Assembly: GCA_016720065.1 (NCBI GenBank)
Contig: JADJXY010000002.1
Span: forward strand, 137,001 to 201,000
Source of the DNA: Betaproteobacteria bacterium
GTDB taxonomy: Bacteria; Pseudomonadota; Gammaproteobacteria; Burkholderiales; Rhodocyclaceae
Direction: 5' to 3'
Length of the DNA: 64,000 nt
In this document: in pieces, positions 53,561-61,692 of the stretch
How the letters are laid out: every line of letters begins with the position of its first letter
How positions within the stretch are numbered: position 1 is the stretch's first letter
The notes under the pieces: generated by a model
Told to the model about the DNA's origin: nothing
Database searches by the model: none
Seen by the model: the letters and a program-made list of their open reading frames with translations, nothing else
Made by a program: the position numbers and the translations under genes

Positions 53561-54636
53561 ACTTCTCCCCGCGGCGTAAACAGTTGTGCGCCCCCTGGCA
53601 ATCTGTATAGAGCCGGAATTCCCCACTCGACCACCGCACTGTTCAATGGGATGGTCTTCCGCAGTTCATCCTGCAGTGCCACGCGCCCAGACATTACAGC
53701 CGCATCGATATTTCCGTCCCGAAGGAGCCTCTGGTAAAGAGCACCAACGAACGGAGCGACCGACTTGGTCGGAATCGAGGTTTGGTTGGCTACCACCGCG
53801 AGAATTCCACTGCTTATCAGTGCATTGGCGACCGGACCAAAGTCATCCCTGATGTCGCCAGCCCCGCTTAGGCAAGCGCTAAGGATCACCAGGCGCAAGT
53901 TCTGACCTGACAGCGCTGATGCGACCTGCCTGGCGGTCATGAAGTCTGACTTCTTCGTCGCGACATCGACGAGAACCAGCCGTCCTTCTCCTCCAACAAT
54001 GCATCCATGGCCGAGAAAATGGAAGACGTCGTAGGACTGTTCTTCCAGCGCTTTGCGAAGTGCCCGGCTCGTTGCCCCAGGTATGACTTTGAGCGTTGCC
54101 AAGCCCTCCGTTTGAGCCTCGAATGCCCTGCGGATGGATGATTCGACGTCATGCCACGTGACCCCCGCCTGGTCTATGGGGTCCGCGACCGCTAGCAAGA
54201 CCTTCAACTTTTTCAGCGACTTCGCCGGCGCCGGATCCGCTGGCGCGCAAATAGGAAGTACACGAACAACACAGCGGTCACGGTGGGGCACAGCCAACCT
54301 GTCGTGGGGTCGGATGAACTCCCAAGGGATGCGTTGAACCTTCGGATCGTCTGTCGCAATCTGGATGCTGAAGTTCACTGTCGGAACGCGGTTGTAGAGG
54401 CGAAGGACCTCACCCTGAAAGATGTGGTCAAAGAGGCGCGTGCCGATGTCATCGAGCTCGGCTACCGTTGGACGCGCGCCCCCAAGTGCCACTTGCTCGA
54501 TGCGTTCCGTAAAATCGATGAACTCCTGAAGCTCAGCATGAGCTAAATCTAGCTTGGTAACAGCGGTATCGGGCCCACGACGAGCAACAACCAGCGCTTG
54601 GTCGGCAACAAAACCATTTAGTAAGAACAGATCCAT
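53557..54636 (-). CDS. CHAT domain peptidase
   Basis: A 359-residue caspase-fold (CHAT) protein. The catalytic His is H210 in DVFHFLGHGCIVGGEG and the Cys is C255 in RLVILSACLSGAGD, both present, followed by SSGILAVVANQTSIP. The N-terminal ~130 residues lead into the fold, with RIPWEFIRPHDRLAV typical of CHAT proteins. CHAT peptidases in bacteria (for example with gasdermins or type III-E CRISPR) cut partner proteins to trigger cell death. ATG 54636 chosen; a GTG at 54663 is possible. It overlaps the next gene by four bases. Confidence 0.88.
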   Translation of the reverse strand: MDLFLLNGFVADQALVVARRGPDTAVTKLDLAHAELQEFIDFTERIEQVALGGARPTVAELDDIGTRLFDHIFQGEVLRLYNRVPTVNFSIQIATDDPKVQRIPWEFIRPHDRLAVPHRDRCVVRVLPICAPADPAPAKSLKKLKVLLAVADPIDQAGVTWHDVESSIRRAFEAQTEGLATLKVIPGATSRALRKALEEQSYDVFHFLGHGCIVGGEGRLVLVDVATKKSDFMTARQVASALSGQNLRLVILSACLSGAGDIRDDFGPVANALISSGILAVVANQTSIPTKSVAPFVGALYQRLLRDGNIDAAVMSGRVALQDELRKTIPLNSAVVEWGIPALYRLPGGAQLFTPRGEV

Positions 54637-54744
54637 ACGCTCCAATCGTTGCTTCGGGCGCACCTCGCTGGCGCGGTTATTGAGCTTGGTACTGACGAAT
54701 GCAGATGCTGTATGGCCCAGGCGATTATGCTAAAGCCGTCTCGC

Positions 54745-55845
54745 TCAAGGCACATGCAGCATCGACAACTGCGGATGGTTCGAAAAGTCTTCCTTGGCTG
54801 TTCTAAGCAAGCTGCCGAAGTTGATACTCCTACCTCCGCCGCCCTGTTTTAGCGTGCGAAGCGCTGCATGCCAAGCAGCCTGACCGGTGGGGCGAAACTG
54901 GAGGCGGGACAAGTCACCGCCTGCGCGGCTCCACACTTCCTGGTCCCGCGGTCCAAATGGGTAGAGGTCGACTAGGAGCTTCTCTAACACTAACCAAGAA
55001 TCCTCCTCTTGCACCGTTGGCGTTGTTTCGGGACTGTTCGGCGACTTCTTCCCGCCTTGACTCAGAGCGACAGCGAAGTTCCCTTCAAGGTTGTCAGCCT
55101 TAAAAATTGGGTGCTGGTCGTCTGGGATTAGTTTGGGCACCTCTTCGGAGACGTAGTTAAACAGGTCAAAGACCTTGATGAAGCCGCTGGCGCTCTTGTC
55201 GGCGGCCCCACGGAGACCCGCAAGCAGTGCAGTCGAAAAAACGCTGTTCCTCGCCCCGTTAAACACGGCGGACTCTTCGTCAGCACGACACGATGCCATC
55301 AGCGCACGCCCGCTTCCAACTGCCAGCTTCGCGAAGGTGTTTGGGCTATAGCCAGATTTGAGATTGTGGCCCTTGCCATCGGACAAACTCTTCGAGATTG
55401 CAGCCCCCCCAGCATGACAAGCGTCAATGAAGACCAGCAGTCGTTTCGCCTTAATTCGCGACAATGCAGCCGCTAACACATCCGAGCTAATGGATGTGTT
55501 TTCAATGTCAGCGAGGTCGCTATCTACGGTCGCAAGCACGCTGTCCTCATGGCCGGGCCCGCCAACGACGCCACCGTGACCGGAGAAGAAAACGCAGGCC
55601 GTGTCATCAGGACCTGCCCGAGCAGCAAGTTCGTCTAAGCCCTTCAATATAGCTGCCCGAGTAGCATATTCGTCCAAGAGAGTGACGACGTTTGCCGGAG
55701 CATAAGCACAGTAGTTAGGCGACGACAGCGTTGCGGCCACGTCGTTGACGTCGTTCAGGATCGCAGCGGGTAGGCTGGAGATTTTCTGGTAGTGCGCTAC
55801 GCCAATAAGAAAGGCGTGGCCTTGAGGATAGCCAGTCGGGGGCAT
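54745..55845 (-). CDS. Caspase family (C14) peptidase with C-terminal EAD1-like domain
   Basis: A 366-residue protein. Residues 1-~260 are a metacaspase-like domain: AFLIGVAHYQ, catalytic H90 in CVFFSGHGG, and C143 in LLVFIDACHAGG. A linker rich in Ser, Thr and Pro follows, then an ~75-residue helical domain from LYPFGP at residue 294 (with VWSRAGG, AWHAALRTL, GGGG, LLRTA) matching effector-associated domain 1 (EAD1). The same domain ends the upstream GAP1-like protein, which suggests homotypic docking of this protease. Cytoplasmic. Confidence 0.9.
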   Translation of the reverse strand: MPPTGYPQGHAFLIGVAHYQKISSLPAAILNDVNDVAATLSSPNYCAYAPANVVTLLDEYATRAAILKGLDELAARAGPDDTACVFFSGHGGVVGGPGHEDSVLATVDSDLADIENTSISSDVLAAALSRIKAKRLLVFIDACHAGGAAISKSLSDGKGHNLKSGYSPNTFAKLAVGSGRALMASCRADEESAVFNGARNSVFSTALLAGLRGAADKSASGFIKVFDLFNYVSEEVPKLIPDDQHPIFKADNLEGNFAVALSQGGKKSPNSPETTPTVQEEDSWLVLEKLLVDLYPFGPRDQEVWSRAGGDLSRLQFRPTGQAAWHAALRTLKQGGGGRSINFGSLLRTAKEDFSNHPQLSMLHVP

Positions 55846-55870
55846 GTTTCAACGATGGTTAGGTGAGGCG

Positions 55871-58360
55871 TCAGTACCAGCCAACGATATCCGTGTCAGT
55901 GGCATATAGGCGAAGTTTTTCGTTCAACGGGAAATCTTGGCACATCACTTTAAGGAGATCGCGCCTACTCGGACGGCCACCGTAACGGATTGAGTTCAAC
56001 GCGGCGTGCCAACGCGTCGCCCCGTTTTCGGATCGTCCCGGCAGGTCGGAATTTTTGCCTCCTGCGCGTGACCAGAGTTCGCCGCTATCCGGACCGCTTG
56101 GATAGAGTTCACGGGCTTCATCTTCAAAGGCTTCCAACTTATCAGCCGCGCTTGGTTTTGAGATTTCAAGCTTCCAACGTGTATAAAAGCTAAGCAAGTC
56201 TGCGCACAGCCGTAGCCCTGGCATGAGATCTGGACGATGGTCGGCAAGACGGTCCGAAAGATGTTTGGCCACGCGCTCCCAATGTCGGGACGCCACAAGC
56301 GTTCCCAGCCGCTCGGAATCCGTATGAGAAAGAATGCGAACGCTCCTCAAGAGGTTGTTCAGCCATGTGATGAACACCTCTTCGCGGAACGACGGAAGGG
56401 CACTGACAATTGAGAGCCGTGCATCAACCGTCACCGATGACCTTTCAAGAACCGACTGCAAGCTCGAACTCGACATGATCACTCGCTCAAGCTCGGCTTC
56501 GGGGGGGGGCATCACCGCCCCTTGCGCAGCAAGTTCCAGCCAGCCGGTTGCGGTCGTCTGTAGGTAGTGATCACTCTGCGAAGCGGGCAGAAGCGACCAC
56601 AGCCGCGCCCGCTCCGGGGTGGCGCTGAGGTCAGCCAAGGGGGTCATTGCAAGCGCCTCGAGTAGGCCGGTGTCGACGGGCCGTCCTTCGGCGAGTTGAG
56701 CTACTACGGTGTCGCGAAGACTGATGGCATTGCTAGGTGCGTTCCACAGGGAAGAGTTCTTACCAATCGCAGCGCCCCAGACCTTTTGCTCGGTGATATC
56801 GTCGCAGCGGATGTTAGACAGGATCTGAGGGTGGGCAGCGGCCAGGTCTGCGCACAATTCGACCAAGCGCAAGTCCTTATGCGCGAGTGCGCATTCCAAC
56901 GTCTGGGTAGGACTCGCGTACCGAAGGGCTGACCGCAAACCGGCGCTGTGGCCTGGATCCTTGTCCACCTTGAGCTGCTGACTTGCGGCATCAAGGGGGG
57001 GCAGCGTTGACGCCATTACGGCGCCGTACGCGATCAGCCAGCGCTTCTTCAGCAGCGGCGCGAGCAGGGCCGGCGTAGTCGTAACGTGAAGCATTCTGGG
57101 AACTTCCGCCGCCAGCCGCTGCTCAACTGCCGCGTCAGCCGGTAGGGTGCCTACGGCCGTGGCGAACGCCACTTGGCTACGCTCGGCCCATCTCCAGACT
57201 GCTTGGAAAATGTCGGGCTTGTCTAGACGAGCGGCAGACGATAAGCCGGCCATCACCGCAGCTCGCCACGGCGGCAATGCGAGATCCTCATTAACCGCCG
57301 CCACGACCATCTCCATTAAGTCACTGTCGTCCTCTGGCGCAACTCCGAGGTTGCTGACGAGGAGCTCAACGGCCGACCACAGCGATCGCGTGTTGGCAAA
57401 ACCAGAGAGCGCCAAATTCCTCATTGGCAGTAACTGCTTGCAGCCTGCGCTTGGAATCAAGGCCGTGAACCGACCGAGGAGCTCGTCCTTGACACTTGCG
57501 CCGAGCGTCGGCTGATTTGAGAGGCCGTCTGCCAAGCGTATGGCAGTCAGCAGATCATCGAAGCTTTCGCCGCCAGAGCGGAGGCTGTGCAGCCGCTCAA
57601 GCCTGCTCAGTTCCTTCAGCGTACTTACTTCAAGGCCCAGATCCTCGGCGAGAGCCAGGATTGGCTTCACGTCACGCTGGCCACAGAGAACCCCTGCGGA
57701 TTCAGATTCCGAGGTTTGATCGTCAGGCTTGACTACGCAGTGCTTCGTCCAGCGAGCTTGGAGCTGCTCGGGCGTGCATACGAGCGCCGGCGTGGGTTGC
57801 TCAACCACGTCGTTCGGACCGAAGCTCAGCCTGAACGCGAAGTTTCGCCTTAAGGCCGGCCAGAGGTTTCTCCACAGTGAATCGACGAGGTGTTCGAATC
57901 CCTCGACGCCCAGTCGGACAACTGGAGTTGGTCCTTGGGCTGCTAACGCGTTGGCCGTGCCGATCAGGTCAGGGGCCGGCGCGTGGGTGCTGCCGGCAGT
58001 GTCAAGCTCAAGCGTTGCCACCGAACCGGAGCAGTCTGTGGCCGAGGGAGCCAGCCAGCCAAACAACGCGGCCAGGCTCCCAACCTCGCACATATCGTCC
58101 AAGCTGACGATGAGCGCGTGAGTCAGCACCATGCCGCCGCGCGACGCGCTTGAATCCAGGAACGTGCGAGCGAGAACGTAGTGATCGTCGATGGGAAAAC
58201 CGCGAACGAACGGCGACCAAGCCTGGACACCTGGGGGCACTGCATCTGGCAGGTCAAGCTTTGATGCGATGGCCGCGGCTATGGGCACATCCGAACTCGA
58301 CGCTCGGAGTCCGTGACCGCGGCCTGGGACCTCGCCATAGACGGCCTGCTCGACTCGCAT
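55871..58360 (-). CDS. GAP1-like GTPase-associated protein with C-terminal EAD1-like domain
   Basis: An 829-residue protein. The N-terminus (VEQAVYGEVPGRGHGLRASS, then FPIDDHYVLARTFLDSSASRGGMVLTHAL) resembles the GAP1 N-terminal domain of GTPase-centred conflict systems; the middle ~450 residues are helical with no known catalytic motif. The C-terminal ~78 residues, from LYPSGP at 752, carry LWSRAGG, RWHAALNSI, YGG and RRDLLKV, the same EAD1-like domain as in the caspase. It starts four bases after the GTPase gene. Likely the scaffold linking GTPase to caspase (inference; GAP1 recalled from published families). Confidence 0.75.
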   Translation of the reverse strand: MRVEQAVYGEVPGRGHGLRASSSDVPIAAAIASKLDLPDAVPPGVQAWSPFVRGFPIDDHYVLARTFLDSSASRGGMVLTHALIVSLDDMCEVGSLAALFGWLAPSATDCSGSVATLELDTAGSTHAPAPDLIGTANALAAQGPTPVVRLGVEGFEHLVDSLWRNLWPALRRNFAFRLSFGPNDVVEQPTPALVCTPEQLQARWTKHCVVKPDDQTSESESAGVLCGQRDVKPILALAEDLGLEVSTLKELSRLERLHSLRSGGESFDDLLTAIRLADGLSNQPTLGASVKDELLGRFTALIPSAGCKQLLPMRNLALSGFANTRSLWSAVELLVSNLGVAPEDDSDLMEMVVAAVNEDLALPPWRAAVMAGLSSAARLDKPDIFQAVWRWAERSQVAFATAVGTLPADAAVEQRLAAEVPRMLHVTTTPALLAPLLKKRWLIAYGAVMASTLPPLDAASQQLKVDKDPGHSAGLRSALRYASPTQTLECALAHKDLRLVELCADLAAAHPQILSNIRCDDITEQKVWGAAIGKNSSLWNAPSNAISLRDTVVAQLAEGRPVDTGLLEALAMTPLADLSATPERARLWSLLPASQSDHYLQTTATGWLELAAQGAVMPPPEAELERVIMSSSSLQSVLERSSVTVDARLSIVSALPSFREEVFITWLNNLLRSVRILSHTDSERLGTLVASRHWERVAKHLSDRLADHRPDLMPGLRLCADLLSFYTRWKLEISKPSAADKLEAFEDEARELYPSGPDSGELWSRAGGKNSDLPGRSENGATRWHAALNSIRYGGRPSRRDLLKVMCQDFPLNEKLRLYATDTDIVGWY

Positions 58361-58364
58361 TCGC

Positions 58365-59201
58365 TCAGGTCCCCTCGGCCATCAAGCGTTGGATCGGCAG
58401 GGTAATGTCGTTGTTCTTTACACCGTTGGGTAGAACCACGTAGCCGAACTCTTCGGGGCCGCGGGTTGCGTACTCCAGGTCCGCATCCGTCTTGCTGAGT
58501 GCGCGTTCAAGGGCCGACAGGCCAATGACAGTGGGCGATGTCCAATTGCTGCGCACGAACGACCACAGCATTGGCAGTCGAGAGGCAAGGAGGTCAGCCG
58601 GCAGCTCAGTCGTTTCAAGCTCATCCCAGCAGCTCAGCAAGACAGTCAGGCGAGGCTTTTGAAGCGGCCGGTCAAGGTGAAAATGTGCCAAGTAGAGCAG
58701 CATTTGAAGGAGCTCAACTGTCCTAGCTTGGTCCGACAGCTCGTATGCGGGTGTCTCTTCCTCGGGGGCAACCGCAGCGAATGACTGCAGTGGGCGCGAG
58801 AACAGGTCGTCTTCGGACCGAAGCGAATGCAGTCGGATGAGCAACACCCAGTCTGTGGCTTCGAGCACGCGCTCGCGCCAAGCGGCCGGGATCCGGCGCT
58901 GCGTGACAAGGTTACGAACCTGTTCGCCGCCGTAGTCCGGCCAAATCAGTTCGGCGTAGTGGCCGGCCTCGTCCGTAATGGGCCAGACGCTCTCGACGTA
59001 GATGTTGGCCGGTGTGTGGTCGGTTGATTTTCCTTCAGTCAGGCAACTAAGCGCTGTATTGAACGCCTCTAGGTTCGTTGGAGCGCCAGACATCTTGAGC
59101 GCGCACGCCTTGACCATGAGCCGCTTCAAAAACTGGGCCCCGTAATGAGTCTTCCCGACGTTCGACTCGCCGACCAACAAGATGGAGTGTTGAGCAGCCA
59201 C
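58365..59201 (-). CDS. GTPase (DO-GTPase/TRAFAC-like) of the conflict operon
   Basis: About 278 residues. Walker A is LLVGESNVGKTHYG at the very N-terminus, the second motif AELIWPDYGGEQ (DxxG), and the base-recognition region VLLSCWDELE (replacing NKxD by xWDE). This matches the small GTPase-like proteins of GTPase-centred systems (double-GTPase pair). GTG 59201 chosen since AGGAG lies seven bases upstream; a TTG one codon earlier overlaps the previous stop region. Paired directly with the next GTPase gene. Confidence 0.78.
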   Translation of the reverse strand: MAAQHSILLVGESNVGKTHYGAQFLKRLMVKACALKMSGAPTNLEAFNTALSCLTEGKSTDHTPANIYVESVWPITDEAGHYAELIWPDYGGEQVRNLVTQRRIPAAWRERVLEATDWVLLIRLHSLRSEDDLFSRPLQSFAAVAPEEETPAYELSDQARTVELLQMLLYLAHFHLDRPLQKPRLTVLLSCWDELETTELPADLLASRLPMLWSFVRSNWTSPTVIGLSALERALSKTDADLEYATRGPEEFGYVVLPNGVKNNDITLPIQRLMAEGT

Positions 59202-59204
59202 CAA

Positions 59205-60155
59205 CTATCTCCTACCGGATCGAAATAGCGGGTCGTGACCAGACGCTTCTGTCGTGGGCAAATCTACCTCCGCGCGCTTGGTGCAAAGAATCCAGCCAAA
59301 TAGCTCGCGGAAGCCTTCTGCAGCGTCGACCTCACCACGGGGGGACACGCTGACAGTGAACTCCGGGACGCTTGATGAGACCGACGCCACCGCTTTTCTA
59401 ATCTGTGCCTCCATGGCCGGTGCCACTTCTACGTCCCCCTTTGTCCAGACGAGTGCCAGACGCCGTCCGCGAGCCTCGGCCACTGCACGCAGAGCAAGCA
59501 ACTGAAAGTCGTTTCGAGCGGCCCCCATCTTGGGCCCAGCAAGTGCCTGCCGGTCTGCAATCAGTAGCGTGACGTCTGCGTGTCGGGCAATCCAACGAGC
59601 CCCTTCCGCATCGGCTGCCTGCTCGTTGATCGCCCATTTCTGAAACCACTCTCCAGGGGCATCTGCAAAAATAAAGTCGCGTAATGACCCATCCTCACGG
59701 CGAAAACCAAGGTGAAGCATGCCGGGGGATCGAGCCGCTCCGCTAGGCGTGTGGGGCGGAAAGCTTGGGGGCAGCCCCGGCTTCCAGCGTAGATAGGTCG
59801 CCACCGCTTCCCAACCTGCCAGCGTGTAAGAGTTGCTGAACAAATTGACGTCAGTAGTCAGTGCACCTCGACCCAGCAGCAGATAGAACGCACCGAGAAT
59901 GGTCGTCTTGCCGGCGCTTTCCGGGCCGACGATACCGACAGTGATGGGCTTGACCTTACCGCTGACGAAGTTGAGGTCTGCCCCTCCCATCGCTAAGCCG
60001 CTCCATGGGAGGAGCATTTGGTCGGAATCATCCGATGCGGCTACTTCGCCTTTGCTGCCACACTTCCACTCGGGGCACATATCGAGCCGGATGTGACCAA
60101 GCGTGCAGGTGGTGTTGTCGTCCGCGAAACAGTTGGGGTGGGAGCACCGGTTCAT
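59205..60155 (-). CDS. GTPase with N-terminal Cys-rich zinc-binding region
   Basis: A 316-residue protein. The first ~32 residues hold C4, C9, C17, H21, C27 and C32, likely one or two zinc sites. Walker A is GIVGPESAGKTTILG (77-84 core), the DxxG region is IFADAPGEWF, and the specificity motif is LVWTKGDVE (T/NKxD). It resembles the second protein of the double-GTPase pair. It follows the helical protein gene by seven bases and ends immediately before the other GTPase start, a tight pairing that suggests a hetero-complex. Confidence 0.78.
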   Translation of the reverse strand: MNRCSHPNCFADDNTTCTLGHIRLDMCPEWKCGSKGEVAASDDSDQMLLPWSGLAMGGADLNFVSGKVKPITVGIVGPESAGKTTILGAFYLLLGRGALTTDVNLFSNSYTLAGWEAVATYLRWKPGLPPSFPPHTPSGAARSPGMLHLGFRREDGSLRDFIFADAPGEWFQKWAINEQAADAEGARWIARHADVTLLIADRQALAGPKMGAARNDFQLLALRAVAEARGRRLALVWTKGDVEVAPAMEAQIRKAVASVSSSVPEFTVSVSPRGEVDAAEGFRELFGWILCTKRAEVDLPTTEASGHDPLFRSGRR

Positions 60156-60162
60156 TGGAGTC

Positions 60163-61485
60163 TTACTTCTTCTTTACCCGCTTGGCAGGGCTGTCGCTGG
60201 TGGCGCGTGCGGTCTGAAGCTCACGAAATAGGTATGTTCCCCAATCGGACGGAGTCATCTTGGTGGAAGCGTCCACGCCACTGAGGGCGAGTAGGGTCGA
60301 AGCGTCGACTGCGCCTGAGTCCTGCGCGTGCCCAATCAACGACAGCAGCGGGCCGCGGCCAACTGGTACAGGCGCGTACTGAGCAGCCAACGCGCGGAAA
60401 GGCTGCATGAATGCTTTTGTCCTGGCGTCGCGCACAAGGCTAGCGACGTCACGCTCACCGTTGCTTTGGTCATCATTTTTAGCCGGAAGGCAGCGGATGG
60501 TCTCCCGTAGAAAGGCTGATACGCTCGCTGGCGAATAGGTTGGCACTTGTTCATGTAGATCGAGCGCCATCAACGCAGAGGCCTCGAACGGTGACAGGTC
60601 AAGGTAGCTCGCATGAGCACTCGGGGAATACAGCGCTTCCTTCCACCAAAGCAGGTTCGTGCGGCGCTGCAAACCTGCCGTCGCGCCGCTGAAGCTGGCC
60701 AACGCCTTTTCAACGTGAGATGTGACAGCCTTCGCCAGCGTAGCCAGCGGGCTCGAGAGGTCGACGGGGGCTGGCGCAAGCTCCTCAGCCATCCCATCCA
60801 ACGTCTCCGCGATGGCGACGCTCATCTTGTTTGCAAATTCTTGCGCCCATTGCTGAGGGTGCTGATGGGGGGAATACTGATTTTTCGGATCAGAACCCCA
60901 AGGTCCCGCGGCGGAATGGATTTTCTTCAGAAGGTCACTTTGATCGACAGTAGGTGACTCGTAGTCCGTCGTTGCCACAGGAGCTGGCGGCGTGTACTGC
61001 AACGGATCGACCGTAATCATCTCCGGCGTTGCCCACTCGGCCTCGGCGCGTGCATCGACCTTCGTCTCAATTTCGCTGACTGCTTCGCGCCAAATCTCAG
61101 CTTCGTCGGACGTTTCGGAGTAGGCCAGCGCATTGCGCGCCGTGTTGACGAAGGCCACCGCAATCGCGTCGTCCGAACGAGCCGCCTGGATGACCGCGTC
61201 TAGCAGGATGGCTCGCAAAATGCCAACGGGACGCCCTGAAAAGGCGTTTGCCACAGTCTCCCATTGCTTGCGGAGAGAGGCCATCGCCTCCTCTACAGTT
61301 GGATCTGTGGCTGCAACATTGGGGTCGGCCGCCACCATCGTGAAGCTGGCGGTCTTCGAGGGCGTCTTTCGAAGAGTGGCTGCCAGGTCTTTTGCTGTGA
61401 GCCGGAGCTTCTCGAGTTTTGTGTCATCGCCTTTGAGGTCGATGGTTCCGACCTCAAGAAACTTCAACAGAAATTCTTGTTCCAC
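60163..61485 (-). CDS. Helical GTPase-associated protein (first gene of conflict operon)
   Basis: About 440 residues, strongly helical, no enzyme motif and no membrane segment. A central Pro-rich linker (PLQYTPPAPVAT) separates an N-terminal part (~1-160) from a C-terminal part with RRTNLLWWKEALYSPSAHASYLDL and SALMALDLHEQVP. It fits the helical GTPase-associated (GASH-type) proteins reported next to double GTPases; this is recalled, not searched. GTG 61485 has GGGAGG six bases upstream, better than the TTG at 61503. The C-terminus is basic (KRVKKK). Confidence 0.6.
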   Translation of the reverse strand: MEQEFLLKFLEVGTIDLKGDDTKLEKLRLTAKDLAATLRKTPSKTASFTMVAADPNVAATDPTVEEAMASLRKQWETVANAFSGRPVGILRAILLDAVIQAARSDDAIAVAFVNTARNALAYSETSDEAEIWREAVSEIETKVDARAEAEWATPEMITVDPLQYTPPAPVATTDYESPTVDQSDLLKKIHSAAGPWGSDPKNQYSPHQHPQQWAQEFANKMSVAIAETLDGMAEELAPAPVDLSSPLATLAKAVTSHVEKALASFSGATAGLQRRTNLLWWKEALYSPSAHASYLDLSPFEASALMALDLHEQVPTYSPASVSAFLRETIRCLPAKNDDQSNGERDVASLVRDARTKAFMQPFRALAAQYAPVPVGRGPLLSLIGHAQDSGAVDASTLLALSGVDASTKMTPSDWGTYLFRELQTARATSDSPAKRVKKK

Positions 61486-61503
61486 CCCTAGCCTCCCGAC
61501 CAA

Positions 61504-61692
61504 TGTTGTGATGTTGCGAAATGATAATTGTATTTATTCTACACATCCTGCCCGCGCACTGTTCGCTCTATCTCGGCGAGGTATTTGTAATTTTATACGG
61601 TTGACATCAGCGTTAATTGCCAGCGCCGTGGAACAGGAGGAGCGCGGTAGTTCAGGGGAGGAGGCTCGCGTTCGCTATTGATCCGGCCAGCT
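61504..61692. other. Upstream region of the conflict operon
   Basis: About 190 bases, A/T-rich at 61505-61545 and 61588-61610 (minus strand TAGAATAAATACAAT and CGTATAAAATTAC). Promoters for the minus-strand operon probably lie here, but no -35/-10 pair with good spacing stands out. The far end touches the IS630-type element. Confidence 0.4.

Noticed and set aside
53557..55845. Type III-E CRISPR (Craspase) locus because of the CHAT protein
   Set aside because: No gRAMP/Cas7-11, cas1 or repeat array is present; the neighbours are GTPases and a C14 caspase.
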